7,366 nucleotides of DNA from contig QIAR01000590.1 in the NCBI GenBank assembly GCA_003225595.1, positions 1 to 7,366 on the forward strand. Reading direction: 5' to 3'. The first letter of the stretch is position 1, and each line of letters opens with the position of its first letter. Source of the stretch: Acidobacteriota bacterium. Lineage in GTDB: Bacteria > Acidobacteriota > Terriglobia > Terriglobales > Acidobacteriaceae. The position numbers and the translations under genes are program-made. Below the pieces are notes generated by a model. That model searched no databases. It worked only from the letters and a program-made list of their open reading frames with translations, and had not been told where the DNA came from. This document shows, piece by piece, positions 1 through 5,171 of the stretch.

Positions 1-207
1 CGGACTCTCCTCCGCAATAAAATTTGAGAGACGGTTCTGGAGGAAAGCCTGCGACTGATCGAGCGGCTTTGATCTGCAACGGTGGCGGGAAGTTGATCGG
101 CGTGCAGGTTGATGGGTATATCCGCCCTTCTGCAATAACTCGTTCGATGAGGAGAACTTTCTTACCGACAAGAACCGGGCGGCCACGAAGGGGTGTGGGT
201 GATACAT
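1..207 (-). CDS. possible partial leftward ORF, cut by the window edge
   Basis: From an ATG at 205-207 the minus strand is open for 69 codons to the window edge. A weak Shine-Dalgarno-like GGAAG lies six bases before the ATG, and a promoter-like motif lies upstream at 259-287. I do not recognise the product; it is rich in Ser, Arg and Gln and has no visible domain. A second minus frame is also open from about 280 to the edge but has no ATG. Alternatively, none of this is coding and the segment is a long leader: a perfect GGAGGAG (minus strand, 7-13) would then serve a gene starting just outside the window. Opposite-strand frames here are open too, so openness is weak evidence. Confidence 0.28.
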   Translation of the reverse strand, partial: MYHPHPFVAARFLSVRKFSSSNELLQKGGYTHQPARRSTSRHRCRSKPLDQSQAFLQNRLSNFIAEESP

Positions 208-258
208 ACCACGCTTCCGAAACTAAAGCGGCTTCTTTAAGAGAGGTGATTCGCGCGA

Positions 259-287
259 ATTCTCCTCCAAGAGGGTGTGGGAGTCAA
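259..287 (-). promoter_or_regulatory. putative leftward sigma70-type promoter with overlapping palindrome
   Basis: On the minus strand TTGACT (282-287) and GAGAAT (259-264) are separated by 17 bases, matching the bacterial -35/-10 pattern at 5/6 and 4/6 positions. The perfect 12-bp palindrome ATTCGCGCGAAT (249-260) overlaps the end of the -10 and the expected start site, where a repressor operator would lie. The promoter sits just behind the terminator at 298-328, so it would restart transcription towards the left edge. This is motif matching only. Confidence 0.35.
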
Positions 288-297
288 CACAAAAGGG

Positions 298-328
298 AAA
301 GCCCCGACTCGCCGAATCGGGGCTTTTT
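298..328. terminator. rho-independent terminator, probably bidirectional
   Basis: A perfect 10-bp stem, AAAGCCCCGA (298-307) with TCGGGGCTTT (317-326), encloses a 9-base loop and is followed on the plus strand by a T run (324-328). On the minus strand the tail is CCCTTTT, less ideal but usable. It lies about 30 bases beyond the stop of the leftward GYD gene, so it most likely ends that transcript, and it would also stop rightward transcription entering from the left. Confidence 0.8.
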
Positions 329-356
329 AACACCGGCAAATGCTCCCTGTGGCCAG

Positions 357-644
357 CTAAAGAGCAGCGAGAAATTCCTTCCAAGGCGTTGCAACCAGTG
401 TCTCCGTGGATGCATGCCCGTAGGCACGAATGAGCATCGCCGCCTTCTCCACTTCTTTAGGGTCGGCTGCTTCGACGATGTCTACGACATCAAAGCGACC
501 CAGAGTGGCTAAGCTGTCTTTCCAGATCACACCGGGACATTGCTGCTTAGTCTTCTCCGACACGGCCTTGGCCAAATCCTTGAAATCTTTCGGATCATCG
601 AATGCTTCTGGTGAAATGCGACTGAGGATCACGAATGTAGGCAT
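357..644 (-). CDS. GYD domain-containing protein
   Basis: A 95-residue protein matching the GYD family (Pfam GYD, formerly DUF1330-like small alpha/beta proteins of unknown function) in length and layout. It opens with the beta-strand MPTFVILSRIS typical of the family. The namesake motif is at residues 49-52, here G-R-F-D within TLGRFDVVDIVEA, and ATETL-like strand residues (STETLVATP) follow near 79-87. There is no signal peptide or membrane segment, so it should be cytosolic. The start is well supported: GGGAGG (651-656, minus strand) lies six bases before the ATG. It is divergent from the secreted propeller gene and followed by the terminator at 298-328, so it is probably monocistronic. 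Family members are usually annotated without a biochemical role; I assign none. Confidence 0.9.
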   Translation of the reverse strand: MPTFVILSRISPEAFDDPKDFKDLAKAVSEKTKQQCPGVIWKDSLATLGRFDVVDIVEAADPKEVEKAAMLIRAYGHASTETLVATPWKEFLAAL

Positions 645-883
645 ATAGCACCTCCCATGCGGCTAGCGTACACCCAAGAGCATGCAGCAGGGCTTATGCA
701 CAAAGCGGCGCCCAGCCTGAGCGTAGGCCCAGTCCAGAACTGGTGGTCGCTATGTTTTTGGTCGGGCTGCCCTCATGTGCAACCAGTGTGGAACAACTCC
801 CAGGAGCAAAGGAGCATCTTTCCTGCGTGCTAACCCTATTAGCGCCGCCTCGTCCACACTTTCCCCCCGAGGAGGGCCTCTCT

Positions 884-2272
884 ATGGATTCAACATCACC
901 CCGTCGCGCCCTGCGCGCGCTGAGCATCGTGTTTTCGATGCTGGTCGTTGCACAGCTTTGTTCTGCCCAGGGCGGCGCCGCATTTGGACCGCCAGTCAAA
1001 GTCACGCCCACCGGTGGGTTCGGCTACGAGCCGAGCTTCGTTGCCGACCGTTTTGGCAATCTGTTTGCCACCGCGCACAAGGAGAACTGGCAACTCGTTC
1101 TAGCCCCGGATCTCAATTCGCCTACGTACACGCGGAGCATGTCGTGGGCCTGGATTTCGAGCAACCGCGGCCAGAGTTGGCTGGATATTCAGGGACTAAC
1201 GCCCCTTAGCATCGAGCAGCATGAGTTCGGCGACGAAGGTGACATGGCCTTGGACGACGCCGATCATCTCTATTTTGTGGACACCAATGTTGCCGACGAT
1301 ACATTCACCCGCTGGAAGGTCAATGGATTAGCCAACGTGACGCTCGAAACTACGCGTCCGCTGATCCCCGCCGCGCAGTTTGTCGACGATCGCCCCTGGG
1401 TCACCGCCCATGGCAACGGTCACGTCTTTTACTTCGGCAACCAGGGCGACAAGGTGACATACCCGCTGGGTACGCAGGGCACTGGCTGCGGCCCGGGTCG
1501 CTACACCGTTTACCCGTCTACTGACGGCGGTGATACGTTCAACAGTCTTGGATGTACGCTGCCCGACTCCGGTTGGTGCCGGCCCGCAAGTGACCACCGC
1601 ACCGGTGTGCACCTGGTGTATGCCGTTTGCGGCAACGACGGCGGTTCTGATGACGTGTTCACCGCTATCAATCCCAAAGGCACGCTTTACGCCTACGTTT
1701 CTGCTGATGACGCCCAGAGCTTCCAACGTTTTGTGGTCGGCAGCTATCAGGCGCTCGACAGCACCTTCAGTTGGCCCAGCGTCATGGTTGCCCCGGACGG
1801 CACGGTGTGGGCCATCTACGTCGACGCCCATCACCTGGAGTGCTCCACGGATATCACTGGCAGCACCACCTGCGATCCCGACAGCAACCGAATCATGCTC
1901 TATCAGTCCACCGATCAGGGGCACACGTGGAAAGGCAAGGACATTACTCCCCAGCCCGGACGGTACCGGTACGCCTGGTTGGCAATTTCGCCCAATGGCG
2001 GCAAGCTGGGCATAGGCGTGTATTACACGCCTGACTCCAACACCATACCCTGGCGCGTTTATGGAGCGATCTTCAATCCCTGGCAGAAGCCGCAGTTGGT
2101 CTCGCTGGATGAAAATAACCCAGTGGCCCCCGCGGGCACCGAGCCGCCGGGCGACTACATGGGCAGCTACTTCCTGTCTAGCGGGTCGCTGGGAGTCATC
2201 TGGACGCGTCGTGAACTCTCTCTTGGCGTGACATTAGAGCGCAGTATCTTCTTTGCGCGCTCGCTGCCGTAG
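884..2272 (+). CDS. secreted BNR/Asp-box (sialidase-fold) beta-propeller protein
   Basis: 462 residues from the ATG at 884, preferred because GAGGAGGG (869-876) lies about eight bases upstream and a signal peptide follows at once. The frame is open back to 743, but those 47 codons show no protein-like features. Residues 1-28 form a Sec signal peptide: Arg-rich start, hydrophobic core SIVFSMLVVAQL, cleavage after CSA28. The mature part carries four Asp-box turns: SSNRGQSW (92-99), STDGGDTF (212-219), SADDAQSF (273-280, degenerate) and STDQGHTW (342-349). These mark a sialidase-type beta-propeller. Six cysteines in the mature chain fit disulfides in an exported protein. I see no FRIP motif or clear arginine triad, so sialidase activity should not be assumed; carbohydrate binding or another exported role is equally possible. 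The gene is intact, unlike much of the window. Confidence 0.88.
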   Translation: MDSTSPRRALRALSIVFSMLVVAQLCSAQGGAAFGPPVKVTPTGGFGYEPSFVADRFGNLFATAHKENWQLVLAPDLNSPTYTRSMSWAWISSNRGQSWLDIQGLTPLSIEQHEFGDEGDMALDDADHLYFVDTNVADDTFTRWKVNGLANVTLETTRPLIPAAQFVDDRPWVTAHGNGHVFYFGNQGDKVTYPLGTQGTGCGPGRYTVYPSTDGGDTFNSLGCTLPDSGWCRPASDHRTGVHLVYAVCGNDGGSDDVFTAINPKGTLYAYVSADDAQSFQRFVVGSYQALDSTFSWPSVMVAPDGTVWAIYVDAHHLECSTDITGSTTCDPDSNRIMLYQSTDQGHTWKGKDITPQPGRYRYAWLAISPNGGKLGIGVYYTPDSNTIPWRVYGAIFNPWQKPQLVSLDENNPVAPAGTEPPGDYMGSYFLSSGSLGVIWTRRELSLGVTLERSIFFARSLP

Positions 2273-2276
2273 GGTG

Positions 2277-2474
2277 ATGAGAATCGCGGGCGACCCGATT
2301 CGATGTACCATCCGCTTCTTGAAGCACAGATCCTGGAGTGGCTGGAAGATCGCAGCTTCCAGCCGCGACCGTGTCGAGATCTCCCCGGAAGGAGGCGTTT
2401 CCAGCCAGAAGGTGGATGAGATCAAAGTCGCCCTGTGGGAACTGGGGCTCTCTGACGACATCTCGTCCGAATAG
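2277..2474 (+). CDS. doubtful small ORF or frameshifted remnant
   Basis: The ATG at 2277 (or GTG 2274), immediately after the propeller gene's stop, opens 65 codons. The C-terminal half (VEISPEGGVSSQKVDEIK... to the stop at 2474) looks protein-like and acidic. The N-terminal half is Arg/Trp/Ser-rich and looks out of frame. From an ATG at 2303 in another frame the sequence reads MYHPLLEAQILEWLEDRSFQ, which is more natural. Joining the two near 2361-2370 would give one small protein with a single frame change. I recognise no family. It could be a decayed gene or chance. The 107 bases after it contain only a weak GCGC stem followed by five Ts (about 2516-2532). Confidence 0.3.
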   Translation: MRIAGDPIRCTIRFLKHRSWSGWKIAASSRDRVEISPEGGVSSQKVDEIKVALWELGLSDDISSE

Positions 2475-2581
2475 TTCGCGCTGTGTATGCCATCTGCGTC
2501 CAAGGTCGGATGTGAGCGCCGAGCGCCCTTTTTCTGAGCAGTCATTCAGAAAATCTTCGCTCGCTAAGCATTAAATCTTGG

Positions 2582-2806
2582 TCAAACACGAAACGGCGCG
2601 AAAGCGGGGTCAGGAGCGCCGAACTCGATTGTTACTAAATCGTCGTCTTGCTCGGACTGAGGCTCGACGGTGACCTTCGAGATGGGTCTTCCTGCCGACA
2701 GCATCCTTCTGAACGGATTCTCGTGTGGTTTCATCCGATATGCGTTTTCAAACTCCTGAACGCTTTTCTCCCCGGCCAGCAACTCCAAAAGCATTCGCGT
2801 CGACAT
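2582..2806 (-). CDS. hypothetical protein, 74 aa (possibly 5'-truncated longer gene)
   Basis: The minus-strand ATG at 2804-2806 is preceded by a perfect AGGAGGT (2816-2822) at a spacing of nine, which makes it the best start. The product has an N-terminal helix-like stretch (MLLELLAGEKSVQEFENAY), a basic middle (NPFRRMLSAGRPISKVTVE) and an acidic end (DDDLVTIEFGAPDP), and no signal peptide or membrane segment. I do not recognise a family. The same frame stays open upstream (TTG at 2944) right up to the IS remnant end near 2970. Residues there, such as VISKIHRLLPQPDVTPDRAI, also look protein-like. The gene may therefore once have been longer and been cut by the insertion. Confidence 0.55.
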   Translation of the reverse strand: MSTRMLLELLAGEKSVQEFENAYRMKPHENPFRRMLSAGRPISKVTVEPQSEQDDDLVTIEFGAPDPAFAPFRV

Positions 2807-2970
2807 CCTCACGCTACCTCCTATCTCCAGCCCCGAATAACAGCCTGACTTGCCGTCACCCGATCTCAGCCAGTGAATTGCGCGGTCAGGAGTAACGTCG
2901 GGTTGCGGCAATAACCGATGAATCTTCGAAATAACCTGAGTCAATGGCCCGGTGGCAATCCGCCACTTAG

Positions 2971-3352
2971 GGAAACTCTGAATAAGCCCGTGTCTTCGAG
3001 GTAGTAAGTGTTCAGCCAGTCCCGTGCCAGCATTCGGATTCGGTTTTTGCGGGTCTTCCGGCCCGCTTCGGCGGCTCGCCCGTGATCAGCAACCTATGCT
3101 CCCGGCCTAAGCCGGCGCCAGAAGCAACAGTTTTTTCCGCGCCAAGTACAGATTTACCAGCGCACACACCGCGAACAGTTGGGTGGCATTCTTCTTCAGT
3201 CCTCGATAGCGCAGCTTCACAAATCCGAACTTCAGCTTCATCACCGCAAACACGTGCTCCACCTTCGAGCGCACCGTCGACTTGGTTCGGTTCTTCGCCC
3301 GCTCCACTTCGTCAATACGATCCTTGTAGCGGTAGCGCCGATGAGTTGCGCG
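2971..3352 (-). mobile_element. IS5-family insertion sequence remnant (transposase 3' part and one end)
   Basis: The element is read from the right end of a leftward IS. The terminal sequence GGAAACTCTGAATAAGCCC (2971-2989) resembles, from memory, IS5-type inverted repeats. It is flanked by TTAG (2967-2970), fitting the YTAR target duplication known for IS5-group elements. Inside lies the C-terminal coding end of a DDE transposase (3107-3355). The 5' two-thirds or more, including the other inverted repeat, is missing: the sequence switches to an unrelated TPR-protein fragment at about 3338-3355. So this is an immobile one-ended remnant. The second terminal repeat and a second target copy are not visible in the window. 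Confidence 0.65.
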
Positions 3353-3355
3353 AAC
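3107..3355 (-). pseudogene. IS5-type DDE transposase, C-terminal fragment
   Basis: The minus frame reads from just after an in-frame TGA (3356-3358) to a TAG at 3107-3109. It contains HRRYRYKDRIDEVERAKNR, then KSTVRSKVEHVFAVMKLKFG, then VKLRYRGLKKNATQLFAVCA. This is the conserved C-terminus of IS5-family transposases, with the KVEHxF...K segment that carries the third catalytic acidic residue (E of VEH). Everything N-terminal, including the first two catalytic aspartates, is absent, so it cannot transpose. A GTG at 3305-3307 could start a 66-residue peptide but has no good ribosome binding site. Homology starts abruptly around 3343, where the rightward TPR reading frame begins. Confidence 0.82.
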
Positions 3356-3580
3356 TCAACCTGGCTGTGACTTTGCGCGCCAACGAAGCCTCGATTCTTT
3401 ACAACGCGGCTTGTCTGTATTGCAGCTTGAAAAGAAAGCCGGAGGCCCTGGGATGCTTTGCGCAAAGCCTGGGAAGCGGGTTTCAGGGACTCAGTGTGGG
3501 CCCGCCGCGACCCGGACCTCATCTTTCTTCATGATGACCCGGAGTTTGACCGCCTATACCCGGGGATGCATAACTTCTAG
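3340..3580 (+). pseudogene. C-terminal TPR tail of a kinase/cyclase-type TPR protein, frameshifted
   Basis: The plus strand reads ELNLAVTLRANEASILYNAA, then CLYCSLKRKPEAL, a tetratricopeptide repeat helix pair. After the G run at 3450-3452 the matching frame moves to DALRKAWEAGFRDSVWARRD, then PDLIFLHDDPEFDRLYPG, ending in TAG at 3578-3580. Deleting one G restores a single frame across 3450. The ending (R-D-P-D-L...L-H-D-D-P-E-F) is, from memory, characteristic of the C-terminus of large Acidobacteriota TPR proteins that carry an N-terminal Ser/Thr kinase or similar output domain. All of the upstream protein is missing. It is joined to the IS remnant on the left, and a leftward ORF with a strong ribosome binding site faces it on the right. 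Confidence 0.75.
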
Positions 3581-3611
3581 TTTCACGGCGCGAATCATGT
3601 TCAATAGGCAT
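3519..3611 (-). pseudogene. 5' stub of an unidentified leftward gene with strong ribosome binding site
   Basis: The minus strand carries GGAGGT (3620-3625) eight bases before an ATG (3609-3611), a good translation start. The frame begins MPIEHDSRRET and then stops at 3519 after 30 codons, running antisense through the end of the TPR fragment. The likely reading is that only about the first ten codons are native. The rest of the gene was lost when the TPR fragment was joined near 3580-3590. The native N-terminus is too short to identify. It could alternatively be a chance ribosome binding site. Confidence 0.35.
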
Positions 3612-3701
3612 TTCTGGTTACCTCCAGATTCTTTGATTTATGCACGAGATCCGAGGAGCGTTACCAAAGACATTTACCGAGGCGGCTTTGTTGGTATTTG
3701 G

Positions 3702-3806
3702 TTAATCCGAGTTTTTGTTGGTCCACCATCTAACCACCGAAGCTATCGCCAATACTACGATGGCCAAAATCAGGAGGGGTAAGGCGTCAATCAATCGATT
3801 TCGCAT
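3702..3806 (-). CDS. possible 34-residue single-pass membrane peptide
   Basis: The ATG at 3804-3806 (minus) opens 34 codons. A short N-terminus MRNRLID precedes a continuous hydrophobic stretch, ALPLLILAIVVLAIASVV, followed by RWWTNKNSD. That gives one transmembrane helix with an aromatic/basic interface on the C-terminal side. A weak AGGT lies about seven bases upstream. The frame extends up to an ATG at 3884, but that extension would be translated through the terminator hairpin at 3817-3853, so the short start is preferred. No family is recognised. Small single-pass peptides are easily produced by chance, so this stays tentative; the clean hydrophobic block is the main support. Confidence 0.4.
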   Translation of the reverse strand: MRNRLIDALPLLILAIVVLAIASVVRWWTNKNSD

Positions 3807-3816
3807 AGCTGACCTG

Positions 3817-3853
3817 AAAAAGAAAGGCCGCAGGTTTGTCCCAATTTGCGGCC
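3817..3853 (-). terminator. rho-independent terminator (leftward)
   Basis: On the minus strand GGCCGCA (3847-3853) pairs perfectly with TGCGGCC (3826-3832) around a 14-base loop, followed by TTTCTTTTT (3817-3825). It lies downstream of the broken leftward frame 3969-4383, whose transcript it would end. It is also only ten bases before the ATG of the small membrane peptide, so it could act as an attenuator for that ORF. Confidence 0.68.
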
Positions 3854-3968
3854 CAAGCTCATGGCGCGTCCGATCACGTGGCATGAGTCTCTCAAGTCTC
3901 GATTTCTTTCAGATCAGGTGCAAATTACTGAAGTAAGCGTTCCCACAAGTCGGATGTCAGAGTAAACA

Positions 3969-4383
3969 TTAGCAGGCGTCAGGGCATGAATCGTGCGGCC
4001 TGACGGAGTTCTTCAGCGAGAAGTTAGGTGACACATCGCTGATTTGTTTCGAGCCATCCAACCCGGTCTGGAGCATCTTTCCGTTGCCGCTGCTGCCCGC
4101 CTCCTTTACGAACATCTCCAGGCGGGTAACAACAAGCACGGAATACACGATTTCTGTGCCATTCAGGGAACGATGCCGCCCAGAGGCCTCCCGGGCGGTC
4201 GTGGAAGGTCTCGCGGATCTTCGTGCCATGTTCCAAATCAACTAACCATTCGTCCCCCGCATGTGTTCTAGGATCGAATAACCACACAAGAGCGTGGGTT
4301 CCCTGGGCCGTGAGGCGCGCCATACCTCTATACTCTGAACGCGCTATGGCGGCGATTCGGCGGAATTCGTCTTTCCTCTGCAC
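3969..4383 (-). pseudogene. broken leftward reading frame of unknown function
   Basis: Two minus frames each look coding over half of this stretch. From a GTG at 4381-4383 the first half reads through ALVWLFDPRTHAGDEWLVDL and EHGTKIRETFHDRPGG. After about 4180-4200 the better frame is the one reading LNGTEIVYSVLVVTRLEMFV, then KEAGSSGNGKMLQTGLDGSK, ending at 3969. The first frame becomes Arg/Gln/Cys-rich beyond that point and stops at 4024. This suggests one protein of about 137 residues with a single frame change. I recognise no domain. A TTGACA (minus, 4417-4422) upstream could be a -35 box but has no good -10 partner. The 3' end contains a 7-bp inverted repeat, CGTCAGG/CCTGACG (3977-4005), without a T tract. 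Confidence 0.33.
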
Positions 4384-4590
4384 TTTATTAATGCCTAGTT
4401 TTAAGCAGATTCAGGTTGTCAACGGTCCTGGGCGAGATAAAAAAGCTTTGGTTCGGTGCCGACCGCAGTGAATCTGGGTTAGTATTTCTCAGTTCCTCCC
4501 CCATAAAAACCTATGCTTACCGGTGCAGGAATCGCGCCCGGAAGGCGAGGAGGCTTTGCGAACAGCCTGGTGCCCCTATAGCTTGGGGCG
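4384..4590. other. intergenic stretch without a convincing gene
   Basis: No supported gene here. A rightward frame from a TTG at 4416 contains the protein-like run VLGEIKKLWFGADRSES but continues into the 3' flank of the lipoprotein gene and has no ribosome binding site. It may be a tiny gene remnant. The right end holds the hairpin listed at 4572-4589. Confidence 0.5.
4572..4589 (-). terminator. weak hairpin just after the HhH lipoprotein stop
   Basis: GCCCC (4572-4576) and GGGGC (4585-4589) form a 5-bp GC stem with an 8-base loop, starting one base past the leftward stop codon at 4591-4593. No T run follows on the minus strand, so it may protect the mRNA 3' end or be incidental rather than a true intrinsic terminator. 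Confidence 0.3.
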
Positions 4591-4953
4591 TCATTTCTTG
4601 GCGGTGACCCGGTCTGCAATTTTGTCATACTCGGTCTTCGGCATGATGCGCCGCGTCACCAGTTCGCCGGGCTCGTCATAGGGACGCCCCGCAATCACCC
4701 GGTCTGCTTCTGCCGCAGTCACGCCCGGCAGGCTCAGCAACTGCTCTTTTGTAGCAGTGTTCAAATCGAGCGGCTTGTCGCGGCTCCAGCCCTCGCGAAT
4801 GCCTGCCCCCACCGCCTTGGCATCGCGCTTCACCGCCGCCGTTGCTTGCGCGGTTTTCTCCTTCAGATCCTGCGAGTTTTGTTGGTGAGTGCAACCCGCG
4901 AGCGCAGCCAGCAGCACAATTGTACAAACGTGGCGATATCTGAAGAAATCCAT
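4591..4953 (-). CDS. ComEA-like helix-hairpin-helix lipoprotein
   Basis: 120 residues from the ATG at 4951-4953. Residues 1-21 are a lipoprotein signal: basic start, hydrophobic TIVLLAALAG, lipobox L18-A19-G20-C21, so a secreted and lipid-anchored protein. A polar, Ala/Lys-rich stretch, probably helical, follows (about 28-60). A ComEA/PF12836-type helix-hairpin-helix domain then occupies about 62-118, with the diagnostic LDLNTATKEQLLSLPGVTA (62-80) and a second half GELVTRRIMPKTEYDKI. In ComEA this domain binds DNA during uptake. Here a short lipoprotein carries it alone, so DNA binding is likely but a competence role is unproven. The upstream ribosome binding site is weak (AGAAG). A start at 5010 would put 19 residues before the signal and is disfavoured. 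A gene fragment (4989-5171) ends 35 bases upstream on the same strand, suggesting a former operon. Confidence 0.85.
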   Translation of the reverse strand: MDFFRYRHVCTIVLLAALAGCTHQQNSQDLKEKTAQATAAVKRDAKAVGAGIREGWSRDKPLDLNTATKEQLLSLPGVTAAEADRVIAGRPYDEPGELVTRRIMPKTEYDKIADRVTAKK

Positions 4954-4988
4954 TTGATCAACTTCTTTCTGCTGCCTTGGATGATATT

Positions 4989-5171
4989 TCAGCCTCGGCT
5001 GGTTGGCCATTCGGTATCTTCGCGTCTCGCGTTGATCGCTTCGACCCTCACCGCTTCAGGCTTCTTCTTGTCAAAGGCGGGCGGACCCAACTGAGAATTC
5101 ACGGCTTGCTCCAGTTGAGCCATAAGAGTTTGCAGGGTCTCATCGCCAGTATCCTCGCCAAAGACCCGCAA
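4989..5171 (-). pseudogene. 3' end of an unidentified leftward gene, 5' part lost
   Basis: The minus frame to the stop at 4989-4991 contains DETLQTLMAQLEQAVNSQLG, then PPAFDKKKPEAVRVEAINAR. It looks like a genuine soluble C-terminus with an amphipathic helix and ordinary codon use. No family is recognised. The first few codons from the TTG at 5171 (RVFGED) are antisense to the kinase fragment's KDPQALSRF. The true gene sequence therefore probably starts near 5150-5155, where the kinase homology on the other strand ends. The stop is 35 bases before the start of the HhH lipoprotein, so the two were probably co-transcribed before the rearrangement. With no start of its own it is unlikely to be expressed. 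Confidence 0.5.

Noticed and set aside
24..512. 162-codon rightward ORF
   Set aside because: It runs through the terminator hairpin and antisense across the GYD gene; composition is Arg/Pro-rich and no ribosome binding site or family resemblance is seen.
743..883. 47-codon upstream extension of the propeller gene
   Set aside because: The signal peptide and the good ribosome binding site place the start at 884; the extension would bury the signal inside the protein.
1328..1924. 198-codon leftward ORF
   Set aside because: Antisense shadow of the propeller gene, with no start signal and shadow-like Val/Gly/Arg composition.
1530..2015. 161-codon rightward ORF
   Set aside because: Out-of-frame shadow inside the propeller gene, Pro/Ser/Thr-rich.
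2512..2534. GCGC stem followed by TTTTT as a terminator for the propeller gene
   Set aside because: Only a 4-bp stem with a 3-base loop; too weak to list as a terminator.
2234..2545. 103-codon leftward ORF
   Set aside because: Antisense to the end of the propeller gene and the small ORF after it; no ribosome binding site or recognisable motif.
4044..4471. Overlapping rightward ORFs of 75-82 codons
   Set aside because: Antisense to the better-looking broken leftward frames; no start signals.
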